Below are positions 18,812 through 26,941 of a stretch of DNA of 64,000 nucleotides, piece by piece. The stretch is taken from contig NZ_LN929838.1 of assembly GCF_001493375.1 (NCBI RefSeq), positions 268,073 to 332,072 of the forward strand. The letters run 5' to 3'. A program made the translations under genes and the position numbers. Each line of letters starts with the position of its first letter. Positions within the stretch are counted from its first letter, which is position 1. Below the pieces are notes generated by a model that worked only from the letters and a program-made list of their open reading frames with translations, was not told where the DNA came from and searched no databases. This stretch comes from Streptomyces specialis (GTDB lineage: Bacteria; Actinomycetota; Actinomycetes; Streptomycetales; Streptomycetaceae).

Positions 18812-19255
18812 CTATCCCGGACGTGTGGGGGTCGAAGAGCCGGAGCGGGCCTGGCCGCCGCCGGCGGTCAGCGCGGGCAGCCACCGGGCCGACATCGCGA
18901 CCGCCCAGCGGACCACCAGCCGCGCCACTCCCCGGCCCAGCCGACGCATACCCCAGCGCGGCCGGGCATGAGCACCGGACGAACGCACCCCCACAGGGCG
19001 TCTCACCTCACCGCCCGGAACCACGGGGTCAACCCGCCAGTGCCGTTGCGAGGTCACCACGAACTGCCCGTGCTCCAGCCCGAGCCGCCGCGTGTGATCC
19101 AGTGCCCACATTCCCACCGGCCTGGAATCGTCGTCCACCATCGGCGATTCCGCACCGCACCACAGACACCGGGCCTCGTAGATCCCGTCCGGCGCCCCCT
19201 GCGCCCGCTCCGCGCTCAGCACCCACTCGGCGCCCTTGATGACGACGCGGCTCAC
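18812..19255 (-). CDS. DUF7848 protein
   Basis: 147 residues beginning MSRVVIKGAEWVLSAER. The core (GIYEARCLWCGAESPMVDDD, then GMWALDHTRRLGLEHGQF and QRHWRVDP) is a Streptomyces family with a small zinc-ribbon-like CxxC and conserved HTRR. Such genes typically sit beside XRE/DUF397 modules, as here. The C-terminal ~60 residues are Arg-rich and may be a poorly conserved tail. Function unknown; last gene of a three-gene leftward set. Confidence 0.75.
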   Translation of the reverse strand: MSRVVIKGAEWVLSAERAQGAPDGIYEARCLWCGAESPMVDDDSRPVGMWALDHTRRLGLEHGQFVVTSQRHWRVDPVVPGGEVRRPVGVRSSGAHARPRWGMRRLGRGVARLVVRWAVAMSARWLPALTAGGGQARSGSSTPTRPG

Positions 19256-19313
19256 GACAGCTCACCATCCCCGAGCCGCGCACCCCGGCGTGGCCGAGTG
19301 CGGGTGGCCGCCC

Positions 19314-19652
19314 TCATGACGCCTCGGCCCGCGACGCGGACCCAGCCGGACGCGTGGCCTCCTCGCAGGCCAGAACCAGCACCCGCCCTATGTCGCACGC
19401 CGCTTCCAGGGTGCACGTCCCGCACTCGTCCAGATGGAGCTGCAACGCGGAACGAAGCTGCTCCACATCCGCCCGACGCGGATGCGCGGCCACCGCCGGT
19501 CGCAGATCCCCGGGCCGCGCCTGCCACTCCCTGCCCCCACCGACCGGCCGCACCAAGGCATACGGCCCGCCCCTGCCCATATAGACGCCGACGCGATCAG
19601 TGCCCACGTCCCTCACCAGCGATCCCACATCGGGAACTTCCGGGCCACTCAC
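19314..19652 (-). CDS. Hypothetical protein with Cys-containing C-terminus
   Basis: 112 residues from GTG 19652; that codon overlaps the stop of the preceding gene as GTGA, implying translational coupling. The N-terminal half (VGSLVRDVGTDRVGVYMGRGGPYALVRPVGGGREW, read in two blocks) looks like a small beta-barrel. The C-terminal half has LHLDECGTCTLEAACDIGRVLVLAC, with four cysteines that could bind a metal. I do not recognise a named family. It is conserved-looking context around XRE/DUF397 modules in Streptomyces. Confidence 0.62.
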   Translation of the reverse strand: MSGPEVPDVGSLVRDVGTDRVGVYMGRGGPYALVRPVGGGREWQARPGDLRPAVAAHPRRADVEQLRSALQLHLDECGTCTLEAACDIGRVLVLACEEATRPAGSASRAEAS

Positions 19653-19885
19653 CGCGCGGTCACCCGGACGCCGTGAATCCAGCGCGGGCCGTTGTCGATC
19701 CGCACCGTGGCGAGCCACAGCGCACGGCGCCGGGCTCGTTGCACCCGCTGCTTCTCCCCGACGAGACGGAATCCGCCCGGCGCATGGCGCCACCCTTCGG
19801 CCGGAAACCACAGCCGCATCAGCGGCCGGAACAACATCGCGATAGCTTGGAACACGTCGTCAACCTCCCAGGGGTTGAGGGCCAT
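19649..19885 (-). CDS. Small basic hypothetical protein
   Basis: 78 residues from ATG 19885. The sequence starts MALNPWEVDDVFQAIAMLFRP, an amphipathic helix, then becomes strongly basic (KQRVQRARRRALW). It is coupled by a 4-bp GTGA overlap to the next gene, supporting both reading frames. It faces the XRE regulator across a 333-bp control region. No family recognised. Confidence 0.6.
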   Translation of the reverse strand: MALNPWEVDDVFQAIAMLFRPLMRLWFPAEGWRHAPGGFRLVGEKQRVQRARRRALWLATVRIDNGPRWIHGVRVTAR

Positions 19886-20218
19886 GGCCCCCGGACCGCA
19901 CGTCACTGCGGTCGCGGGGGTTCTCGCGCGTGGTGTTGGTGCCCGTGCTGCGCGCATGCAGCGGGCTGCATCTCCGACGACCGGAAACCACCACGCAGAC
20001 AGCCGCCGACCACGCCAACAGGGACCGAGAGTTGCCGAGTTGGCACACGGAGCGACCGGTGACCACTAGAGTGCGCCTCAGAGATGAGTTATGCAAGCCC
20101 TCATTTCGGGTTTTCGATTTGGGCTTTCATCTAGTTGACGGACATTGCGAAATGAACTGCCCGATGCTTTCATTTCGAGCGTCAGGAGTACTTCAGACTG
20201 AGCGAGGGAAGGGGTGTC
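19886..20218. promoter_or_regulatory. Divergent control region of the XRE/DUF397 module
   Basis: 333 bases, A+T-rich at its right end. CATTTCG occurs at 20102 and 20171 and its complement CGAAATG at 20148; TTGACG lies at 20135. The three heptamers look like operator half-sites for the downstream XRE protein. No gene seen inside. Confidence 0.5.
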
Positions 20219-21106
20219 ATGGCGGAGCCGACAACGGGATCAACCGTTCCAAGGCGGCAACTCGGTCGGTACCTACGGGGCTTGCGCATGGACGCACGGC
20301 TCACACTCAAGGCGGCAGCCAGCAGGCTGGAATGGTCGGAAGCGAAGATGTGGCGGATCGAGTCGGGCCTGACCTCGATGCGCAGCCACGACGTCCTGAC
20401 GATGTGCACGATCTATGGCGCTCCGGCGGACCTCACCGAGGCCCTCATGGGTCTCGCGAAGGAGACCAAGGCTCGCGGCTGGTGGCACAGTTATGGCGAC
20501 GTCATCCCGGAGGGGTTCGATGTCTTCATCGGGCTCGAAGGCGCGGCGTCACACCTGTCGGTGTATCAGGGGCAACTAATCCCTGGACTGCTCCAGACCG
20601 AGGACTACGCACGCGTCATCATCCGAGCCCACTTTCCGGACAAGGACGAGGAGGAGATCGAACGCCGAGTAGCACTGAGGGTCGCGCGACAGACGTTGAT
20701 CACCAGGGTGACCGCTCCTCCCACGCTGCATGTCGCCCTGGACGAAGGGCTCTTGCGGCGGCCTATCGGCGGGGCTCGCATCATGGCGGGACAGCTCGCC
20801 CACTTGGTGGAGGCGTCCGAGCTGGCTCACGTCGTGATCAGGGTTGTGCCATGTGAGGCAGGGCTCCATCAGGGCGTGCTGTCGGGATCGTTCTTCATCA
20901 TGCGATTCCCGCTGAATGGCGACGGCAGGGCAAGCGAGCCGCCCACCGTCTACGCCGACGGCTACACGGGTGACCTCTACCTGGACAAGCCGAAGGAGGT
21001 CGAACGCTATGAGGCGGCGTTCGGCGACATCTGGAATCAATCGCTCGACGAGGAGGCGTCTCGGCGCCTCATCTCCGAAATGGCAGGGAGTTATGAACAA
21101 GGTTGA
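20219..21106 (+). CDS. XRE-family regulator with DUF5753 (Scr1 family)
   Basis: 295 residues; ATG 20219 follows GGGAAGGGG. The N-terminal helix-turn-helix (LGRYLRGLRMDARLTLKAAASRLEWSEAKMWRIESG, split here by domain) is followed by the DUF5753 sensor domain (YQGQLIPGLLQTEDYARVIIRAHFP to VYADGYTGDLYLDKPKEVERYEAAF). In Streptomyces these regulators are paired with a small DUF397 protein, and some pairs affect development and antibiotic production; they have been described as toxin-antitoxin-like. GC content is visibly lower than in neighbouring genes, suggesting recent transfer. Confidence 0.93.
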   Translation: MAEPTTGSTVPRRQLGRYLRGLRMDARLTLKAAASRLEWSEAKMWRIESGLTSMRSHDVLTMCTIYGAPADLTEALMGLAKETKARGWWHSYGDVIPEGFDVFIGLEGAASHLSVYQGQLIPGLLQTEDYARVIIRAHFPDKDEEEIERRVALRVARQTLITRVTAPPTLHVALDEGLLRRPIGGARIMAGQLAHLVEASELAHVVIRVVPCEAGLHQGVLSGSFFIMRFPLNGDGRASEPPTVYADGYTGDLYLDKPKEVERYEAAFGDIWNQSLDEEASRRLISEMAGSYEQG

Positions 21107-21302
21107 TGTGAGCGACGCGAAGTGGGTCAAGTCCTCGCGCTCCGAAGCCAACGGGCAGTGCGTCGAGGTTGCCCACCTCGACTCCGTTGTCGCGCTGCGT
21201 GACACCAAGCACGGAGAAGCTGGACCGGTGCTGGCCGTGACACACGCCGAGTGGGGCGCCTTTGTCCGCGCCGCGAGGGACAGCATGTTCGACCCCCGGT
21301 AA
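21093..21302 (+). CDS. DUF397 protein, partner of the XRE regulator
   Basis: 69 residues from ATG 21093, overlapping the end of the XRE gene by 14 bp (translational coupling). The sequence is classic DUF397: WVKSSRSEANGQCVEVAHL, VALRDTKHGEAGPVLAVTHAEWGAFVRAAR. It presumably binds or antagonises the upstream regulator; by analogy with the BldB/DUF397-type proteins this is inferred. Hairpin ACCCCCGCGCGCCGGGGT follows near 21310. Confidence 0.93.
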   Translation: MNKVDVSDAKWVKSSRSEANGQCVEVAHLDSVVALRDTKHGEAGPVLAVTHAEWGAFVRAARDSMFDPR

Positions 21303-21514
21303 GGGCACGAACCCCCGCGCGCCGGGGTGTTCACCCTTTCGTGGCTGGGGCCGGGTGAGCGAGGGGCCGAGCGGGCCGATCCGCCGGCAAGCGCTTGGAC
21401 CCTCGCTCCCCCGCCAGGAGCCTGTTCGGCCACCCGCGTCACGCGGGAGAGGGCTGTCGCGGGCCGCCGCTACCATCGCTGCCCGGGGGACTTCGACGGC
21501 GGGAGGAGAGGCAC

Positions 21515-21889
21515 GTGCCGCAGGACGCGACGCCCACGGTGGTGGCCCGGGTGACCGAACTGCTGCGGGAGGCCGCCCCGGACCAGGGCGGGGCCCTGTT
21601 CGCGCTCGCCGAGGCGGACCGGCAGCTCGACGCCAACGTGGTCAGGCTGGCGCCCGGGGCCGGGGTCGCGCGCCATGTCGAACCCGACCTGGACGTGCTG
21701 CTGTTCGTGGTGGACGGCGAGGGACGGCTGACGGCGGACACCGGCGGTCAGACGCTGGCGCCCGGCACCGTCGCCTGGCTGCCCCGCGGCTCCGGCCGCG
21801 CGCTGGCGGCGGGCCCCGCCGGGCTGGTCTACCTGACCGTCCACCGCCGCCGCCCGGGCATGGCCATCCGCCCGTCGCCGCCGAGCTGA
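21515..21889 (+). CDS. Small cupin-domain protein
   Basis: 124 residues from GTG 21515 after GGGAGGAGAG; upstream in-frame ATGs are ignored because of that ribosome site. One cupin barrel: LAPGAGVARHVEPDLDVLLFVVDGEGRL and LAPGTVAWLPRGSGRAL. Only one candidate metal histidine is seen in motif 1, so a non-catalytic binding or regulatory role is possible. It precedes galT by 27 bp in the same direction and may be co-transcribed. Confidence 0.75.
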   Translation: MPQDATPTVVARVTELLREAAPDQGGALFALAEADRQLDANVVRLAPGAGVARHVEPDLDVLLFVVDGEGRLTADTGGQTLAPGTVAWLPRGSGRALAAGPAGLVYLTVHRRRPGMAIRPSPPS

Positions 21890-21916
21890 TCCACCACATG
21901 TGCGGGGAAGTGGACC

Positions 21917-22969
21917 ATGGAGCGCTGTGCCACCCGGCTCGCCGATGGGCGGGAGCTGATCTACTACTCGGCCCGCGACGCGGCGCGGGCCGCGGTCGCC
22001 GTGCCCGACGCGCGGGTGCCGCGGGCGGCGGTGGCGGTGACCGAGGTGCGGCACGATCCGCTGGGGGGCGCGCCGGTGGCCTACGCGACGCACCGGCAGG
22101 ACCGTACGCACCTGCCGCCCGCCGAGGAGTGCCCGCTGTGTCCCTCGCGGGCGGGGCGGCACACGGAGATCCCGGCGGCGGACTACGAGGTGGCGGTCTT
22201 CGAGAACCGTTTCCCCGCCTTCTCGGGCGGCGCCGGCCGGTGTGAGGTGATGTGCTTCTCGGCCGACCACGGGGTGTCGTTCGCGGGGCTCGGCGAGGAA
22301 CGCGTGGCGCTGGTGCTGTGGGCGTGGACGGATCGCTCGGCCGCGCTGGCGAAGCTGCCGGGGGTGCGGCAGGTGTACTGCTTCGAAAACCACGGCGCCG
22401 AGATCGGCGTGACCTTGACGCACCCGCACGGGCAGATCTACGGCTATCCGTACGTCACGCCGCGCACCGCGCGGGCGCTGCGCGCGGTGGCGGAGCACCG
22501 GGAACGTGCGGGGGCGAACCTGTACGACGAGATGGTGGCCGCCGAACGGGCGGACGGGCGGCGGGTGGTGCGGGAGAGCGCGCACTGGATCGCGTTCGTG
22601 CCGCACGCGGCCCGCTGGCCGTACGAGGTGCGCCTGTTCCCGCGCCGCCGGGTGCCGGACCTGGCCGCGCTGGACGCGGCGGCCCGGGCGGAGTTCCCGG
22701 GGGTGTACCTGGACCTGCTGCGGCGCTTCGCGGGTCTCTTCGGTCCGGGGGCCGGGAGCACGCCCTACGTCGCGGGCTGGCATCAGGCGCCGTCCGGGAT
22801 CGCCGCCCGGCAGCGGGAGGACTTCGCGCTGCACCTGGAACTGTTCACCGTCAAGCGCGGCCCGGGAAAGCTGAAGTATCTGGCCGGGTCCGAGTCCGGT
22901 ATGGGCGCGTTCATCAACGACGTCCTCCCCGAATCCGCCGCCCAGCGGCTCCGCGAGGTCCACGCCTGA
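21917..22969 (+). CDS. galT: Galactose-1-phosphate uridylyltransferase
   Basis: 350 residues. The Leloir-pathway enzyme exchanging UMP between UDP-glucose and galactose-1-phosphate. The active-site motif THPHGQIYGYPYV (nucleophile His171) is intact. CPLCPSR (Cys72, Cys75) fits the zinc site. VFENRFPAF and GSESGMGAFINDVLPE are family signatures. Start ATG 21917 lies behind a weak GGGGAAG site. galE and galK are not adjacent, unlike the usual galTEK operon, so expression is probably independent of them. Confidence 0.95.
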   Translation: MERCATRLADGRELIYYSARDAARAAVAVPDARVPRAAVAVTEVRHDPLGGAPVAYATHRQDRTHLPPAEECPLCPSRAGRHTEIPAADYEVAVFENRFPAFSGGAGRCEVMCFSADHGVSFAGLGEERVALVLWAWTDRSAALAKLPGVRQVYCFENHGAEIGVTLTHPHGQIYGYPYVTPRTARALRAVAEHRERAGANLYDEMVAAERADGRRVVRESAHWIAFVPHAARWPYEVRLFPRRRVPDLAALDAAARAEFPGVYLDLLRRFAGLFGPGAGSTPYVAGWHQAPSGIAARQREDFALHLELFTVKRGPGKLKYLAGSESGMGAFINDVLPESAAQRLREVHA

Positions 22970-23107
22970 CCTGAGCACCGGCCGCGCCGGTCGCGGCGAC
23001 GGAACGTCGGAGAGGCGGCGACGCGCGATCAGCGACCGGCCGACGAAGGCCCGGCAGGCTGAGGCGTGCCCGGCGACCACCGGGCGTCCCCACCGAGGAG
23101 AACACTG

Positions 23108-23398
23108 ATGAGCGCGCTGAAGAAGATGTTCGCCAGGACCGCGGCCTCGTCCCTGGCCGCCGCCGCCCTGGTCGGCGCGGGGGTGGCCGTCGCGTCCCCG
23201 GCACAGGCCACGGTGTACCAGTGCCAGCAGTACCTGGAGAGCAAGGGCTACACCGTGGGACCCAAGGCGACCGCGGCCTGCGACGCCGCGTCGGAGGACG
23301 AGTGGTGGGACGAGCAGTTGTTCTGCGCCACGGAGCTGATGAAGCTCGGCGTGAACGGTGATCACGCCCGCGAGGCGTGCCGGAGGGCGGCGCTCTGA
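23108..23398 (+). CDS. Small secreted four-cysteine protein
   Basis: 96 residues from ATG 23108 after GAGGAGAA. A Sec signal (MFARTAASSLAAAALVGAGVAVA) ends with SPAQA, a good signal-peptidase site. The mature ~60-residue chain (YQCQQYLESKGYTVGPKATAACDAASEDEWW...) has four cysteines and an all-helical, acidic look. Such proteins are common and abundantly secreted in Streptomyces but have no assigned role. A strong terminator follows immediately. Confidence 0.82.
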   Translation: MSALKKMFARTAASSLAAAALVGAGVAVASPAQATVYQCQQYLESKGYTVGPKATAACDAASEDEWWDEQLFCATELMKLGVNGDHAREACRRAAL

Positions 23399-23402
23399 GG
23401 CG

Positions 23403-23445
23403 GGTGGTCCGTCCTCCCCTCCCCTCCTGGGGAGGACGGACCACC
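23403..23445. terminator. Bidirectional terminator
   Basis: Perfect 17-bp arms (GGTGGTCCGTCCTCCCC and complement) with a 9-nt loop, between convergent genes. One of the strongest hairpins in the window. Confidence 0.88.
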
Positions 23446-23472
23446 GCGCCTCCGTGCGTCCCGGCCGGAACG

Positions 23473-24492
23473 TCAGACCGTCGCCGGCCCGCCCCCCCTG
23501 GGAGAACGATGCTCCGTCCTCCGCTCCGCGCCCGACGCGCCATGGCGGTGATCGCTGGGGGTCTGCCCGAACATCGCGCGGAACGAGCGGGTGAAGACGA
23601 CCGGGTTCTCGTAGCCCCAGCGGGCCGCTATGCCGTGGATCGGTACCGTCGCCAGCGCCGGGTCGGCCAGCTCGCGGCGGGCGCCCTCCAGCCGCAGGCG
23701 GCGGATCGCGGCGGCGACCGTCGTGTCGTGGTCCTGGAAGAGCCGGTGCAGGAAGCTGACCGAGATGTGGTGCGCGGCGGCGATCGTGGCCGGTGTCAGG
23801 TCGGGGTCGCGCACGTGCTGCCCGATGAACGCCCAGACGCGCAGCAACAGCGTCCGCCGGTGACTCTCCGGCGGCAGGCAGCGTTCCGTCTCCAGCTCAT
23901 GGGCGAACAGCGCGGACACCAGATCGGCCACCACCGGGCCCAGACGCGGGCCGTCGGACGGGCCGAAGCCGTCGGCGTCCGAGGCCAGTCGGGTCAGGAG
24001 CCCGACCAGCAGCGCGCCGATGCCCGTGGCGCCGGGCAGCGAGCGTCCGATCATGCGGTCCGCCAGGCTCCGGGGCAGCGACAGGCTCGTCTTCGGGATG
24101 TCCACCGCCACCGAACGGACCAGGCCCGCGTCGTGCTCCGTCGCCACCGCGCAGGGCCGGGACGAGTCGCTGGTGAAGAACTCCCGGGGCCGGGGCGCCA
24201 CGTCCCGCCCGTCCCGGGTGAGGGTGGCCTGCCCGCTGACGGGGAAGCTCAGGTGGTACACCTCCGGGTCGGACCGCCTGATCAGCCTCCGGGTCCGCCG
24301 GAACACCGTCGGCCGGAACGCCGACGACCAGGCGCGCACCTCGCCCAGCCGCCAGATCCGCACCTCGCCGTGGAACGCCGCCGCATGGCGGCTGCTCAGC
24401 TCCATGGGGGCGTACACGCGGAACAGGTCCCGGAAGGCGTCGAACCGGTCCGCCACCGGGAGATCGTCGCTGCGGAACTGGAACTCCCTCAC
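23473..24492 (-). CDS. AraC-family regulator (AraC-type ligand domain)
   Basis: About 339 residues from GTG 24492 (ribosome site weak; the start could be somewhat upstream). The N-terminal AraC_binding_2-type sensor has LPVADRFDAFRDLF and VYHLSFPVSGQATL. The C-terminal tandem helix-turn-helix has LTPATIAAAHHISVSFLHRLFQ and IHGIAARWGYENPVVFTRSFRAMFGQTPSDHR. Effector unknown. It diverges from a TetR gene; the 243-bp gap holds a dyad nearer the TetR gene. Confidence 0.9.
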   Translation of the reverse strand: MREFQFRSDDLPVADRFDAFRDLFRVYAPMELSSRHAAAFHGEVRIWRLGEVRAWSSAFRPTVFRRTRRLIRRSDPEVYHLSFPVSGQATLTRDGRDVAPRPREFFTSDSSRPCAVATEHDAGLVRSVAVDIPKTSLSLPRSLADRMIGRSLPGATGIGALLVGLLTRLASDADGFGPSDGPRLGPVVADLVSALFAHELETERCLPPESHRRTLLLRVWAFIGQHVRDPDLTPATIAAAHHISVSFLHRLFQDHDTTVAAAIRRLRLEGARRELADPALATVPIHGIAARWGYENPVVFTRSFRAMFGQTPSDHRHGASGAERRTEHRSPRGGGPATV

Positions 24493-24618
24493 CCCACCGT
24501 CACCGCCCGCGTCCCCGCGCCCGCCGCACCGCGGACCCGGTCCCCGGACCCCACCCCGGCCCGTGGACCGCGCGCTCCGTCGCTGATCACCCGTCGCATG
24601 TCCCCTCCCCTCCTCGCG

Positions 24619-24638
24619 TCTATGCCAGCCAGCATAGA
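24619..24638. promoter_or_regulatory. TetR-type operator dyad
   Basis: TCTATGC and GCATAGA are perfect 7-bp arms around a 6-bp spacer, in the divergent AraC/TetR gap about 100 bp before the TetR start. A third TATGC copy follows at 24640. Likely the TetR autoregulatory site. Confidence 0.65.
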
Positions 24639-24735
24639 ATATGCCGGGCAGCCAGGGAGCGCCAGGCCACCGGTAGGCTGCGCGTCGGGAGCGAGGAAGC
24701 CGAGAGCGAGGAAGAGGAAGGGAAGGGGAGGCCCG

Positions 24736-25338
24736 GTGGCGACGCGACGCGCGGACACGACGCAGGAGAGCCGCAGACTCCTGCTGGACGCGGCGGCCGG
24801 ACTGTTCGCGGAACGCGGCTACCGGCAGACGACGTTCGCCGACATCGCCGAACGGTCGGGGGTCAGCCGGGGGTCCATCCCCTGGCACTTCGGCAACAAG
24901 GAGGGCCTGCTCGCCGCCGTCGTCGAGGACGTGCTGACCACCGTCCACGCCGCCATGGCGCCCCCGCCGTCCGGGACGCCCGAGCCGGCCGGTCCGGAGT
25001 CCCTCGACCGGGCCATGGAGCGTGCGGTGCGGTTCACCCGCATGCCCACGAGCAAGCTGTTGATCACCCTGATCGCCGAGGCGGTCGAGCCGGACTCCCC
25101 GCTCCACGGGCGGTACGCCGCGCTCCACGACGCCATGCGCGCGCAGATCCGCGCCTGGCTCGCGCCGGCCGCCCTGCCCCGCGGGTTCGATCTGGACGCC
25201 CTCGCCGTCCTGTTCCTCGCCGTCCTGGTCGGTGTCCACCAGCAGTGGCGCGTCTCGCCCGACGCCGTGGACCTGGAGAGCGTCTACGCCACCTGGCGGA
25301 CCGTGCTGGCCACGGCCCTGGGCATCACGCCGGGCTGA
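24736..25338 (+). CDS. TetR-family regulator
   Basis: 200 residues from GTG 24736 behind AAGGGGAGG. The DNA-binding domain is canonical: LLLDAAAGLFAERGYRQTTFADIAERSGVSRGSIPWHFGNKEGLLAAV. The C-terminal helical domain is the usual ligand/dimer part. A perfect dyad lies in the upstream gap. Its stop overlaps the end of the convergent LysR gene by 14 bp. The target is probably itself and possibly the divergent AraC gene. Confidence 0.92.
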   Translation: MATRRADTTQESRRLLLDAAAGLFAERGYRQTTFADIAERSGVSRGSIPWHFGNKEGLLAAVVEDVLTTVHAAMAPPPSGTPEPAGPESLDRAMERAVRFTRMPTSKLLITLIAEAVEPDSPLHGRYAALHDAMRAQIRAWLAPAALPRGFDLDALAVLFLAVLVGVHQQWRVSPDAVDLESVYATWRTVLATALGITPG

Positions 25339-26242
25339 CGCGCGGCTCCCCGTGGTCGGCGGCGAGGCCCGTCACCGTGTCGACAAAGGCCCGGACCAGG
25401 GGGCCGGTCCGGCCGTGGGGCCAGGCGACGGCGATGCGCAGGGGCTCGATGTCCGTGACGCGGCGCCAGGTCAGCTCGGGGTGGGTGTAGTAGCCGGCCA
25501 TCGACTCGGTACCGAGGCACACCGCGTTGCCGGCGGCGACGTGTTCGAGCATCTCCTCGACGTTGTCGTTCTCGGGTCCCCACCGGGGCGCCGATCCGTC
25601 CGGCCGGGGATTGACCGCCCACCAGTCGACCCACTCCTGGGGGGCCTTGCGGGTCCACATCAGGGGCTCGTCCCGCAGGTCCATGATGCTCACGGTGTCG
25701 CGGGCGGCGGCCAGCGGATGCGTGGCGGCCAGGGCCACCCACCGGGCCTCGGTCGCGACGACCCGCGCGTGCAGCCCGGAGAGATCCGCCGGCAGCCAGA
25801 CGAAGGCCGCGTCCGCCAGGCCCTGCCGCAGCGCGTCCGCCTCGCCGCCCCAGTCGAACCGCTTCGGCTCCACGGTGATCCCCGGATGGGCGGAGGTGAA
25901 GGCCGTGCGCGCCCGCCTGCCCAGGGGTCCCGCGCCGGTCGCCACGAACCCGATCCTCAGCAGCTTTCTGCGCGCGGCCTCCGCCGTCCGGACCTCGCGC
26001 ACGGCCTGCCGCCAGTCGTCCACGATGCGGCGGGCGGCGGGCAGCAGGCTCTCACCGGCCGCCGTGAGCCGTACCCGCCTGCCGGTCCTGACGAACAGCG
26101 CGGCCCCCACCTCGTTCTCCAGCCGCTGGATCTGGCGGCTCAACGACGGCTGCGAGACGAACAGTTCCTGCGCGGCCCGGGTGAAGCTCAGGTGCTCGGC
26201 GACGGCCACGTAGTAGCGCAGGACCCTGGTGTCGACATCCAC
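25325..26242 (-). CDS. LysR-family regulator
   Basis: 305 residues from GTG 26242 behind GAGGAGG, the best ribosome site in the frame. The winged helix is classic: LRYYVAVAEHLSFTRAAQELFVSQPSLSRQIQRLENEVGAALFVRTGRRVRLTAAG. A periplasmic-binding-like effector domain follows. It is divergent from the NTF2/SDR pair, and a T-N11-A dyad sits in the gap, so those two genes are likely targets. Confidence 0.93.
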   Translation of the reverse strand: MDVDTRVLRYYVAVAEHLSFTRAAQELFVSQPSLSRQIQRLENEVGAALFVRTGRRVRLTAAGESLLPAARRIVDDWRQAVREVRTAEAARRKLLRIGFVATGAGPLGRRARTAFTSAHPGITVEPKRFDWGGEADALRQGLADAAFVWLPADLSGLHARVVATEARWVALAATHPLAAARDTVSIMDLRDEPLMWTRKAPQEWVDWWAVNPRPDGSAPRWGPENDNVEEMLEHVAAGNAVCLGTESMAGYYTHPELTWRRVTDIEPLRIAVAWPHGRTGPLVRAFVDTVTGLAADHGEPRVSPA

Positions 26243-26273
26243 GGCCCACCTCCTCAACCCGTAGTCGGACCTT

Positions 26274-26292
26274 CCATGCCTGAAACGTATGG
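26274..26292. promoter_or_regulatory. LysR-type box (T-N11-A)
   Basis: CCATGCC and GCATGG-like halves form the dyad CCATxC-N7-GxATGG centred between the LysR gene and the SnoaL-like gene. The T-N11-A core is exact. It lies 32 bp before the LysR start codon. Confidence 0.65.
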
Positions 26293-26384
26293 ACGCGGGC
26301 ATTGGACCCCGCCGGTCGCGGCTGATTCCGTGAAGGTCCGCGAACGGTGCGGACGCGAACGGGCGCGATGGCGAAGGGGAGAGC

Positions 26385-26939
26385 ATGCCGGTGGGTGGGA
26401 GCGGGTCGGTGAGCAGGAGCGGTGTGCTGCGGGGCGCGGGACTGGGGGCGGTCGGTCTGGCCGCCGCGGTGCTGGGCGGAGCCCCGTCGGCCGGCGCGGC
26501 GTCACCCGGGGCGGCGGAGCACCCCCATGTGCGGCTGATCCGCCGCTACTACGAGGCGTACGGCACGGGTGATCCCGACGCGCTCCGGCCGTTCTTCGCG
26601 CCGGATGTCCGGTGGACGATCCCCGGCCACCACCCGCTGGCGGGGACGAAGGAGGGCGTCGAGGAAGTCCTGGCGTTCTTCCGCGAGTTGGGGCGTGCCG
26701 GGTTCCGCGCCGAGACGTTGTGCGTCGCCGCCGACGGGGACTGGGTCATCGACCTGCACCGGGGGTGGAGCACGACGCCGGAGGGCCTCGACATCCTGTG
26801 GACGCTGGCCTTCCGCATCGAGGACCAGCGGATCGCCGAGGCCGTCAACTTCGCCGGGGACCAGCACGCGGCCGACGCGTTCTTCTGGCGCGTGTACCCG
26901 CTGGCCCCGCTGCCGGACCGACTCGCCGGAGCGGAGTGA
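26385..26939 (+). CDS. Exported SnoaL/NTF2-like protein
   Basis: 184 residues. An N-terminal hydrophobic signal (SRSGVLRGAGLGAVGLAAAVLGGAPSAGA) is followed by a cone-shaped NTF2/SnoaL domain: LIRRYYEAYGTGDPDALRPFFAPDVRWTIPGHHPLAGT, then FRIEDQRIAEAVNFAGDQHAADAFFW. Domains of this type act as small-molecule isomerases, hydrolases or binding proteins. The downstream SDR, also with an export-type N-terminus, begins 2 bp after the stop, so both probably work on one exported compound. Substrate unknown. Confidence 0.8.
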   Translation: MPVGGSGSVSRSGVLRGAGLGAVGLAAAVLGGAPSAGAASPGAAEHPHVRLIRRYYEAYGTGDPDALRPFFAPDVRWTIPGHHPLAGTKEGVEEVLAFFRELGRAGFRAETLCVAADGDWVIDLHRGWSTTPEGLDILWTLAFRIEDQRIAEAVNFAGDQHAADAFFWRVYPLAPLPDRLAGAE

Positions 26940-26941
26940 CC

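Noticed and set aside
19860..20096. 78-codon reverse ORF upstream of the small-gene operon
   Set aside because: No ribosome site; overlaps the divergent control region and the start of a better supported gene.
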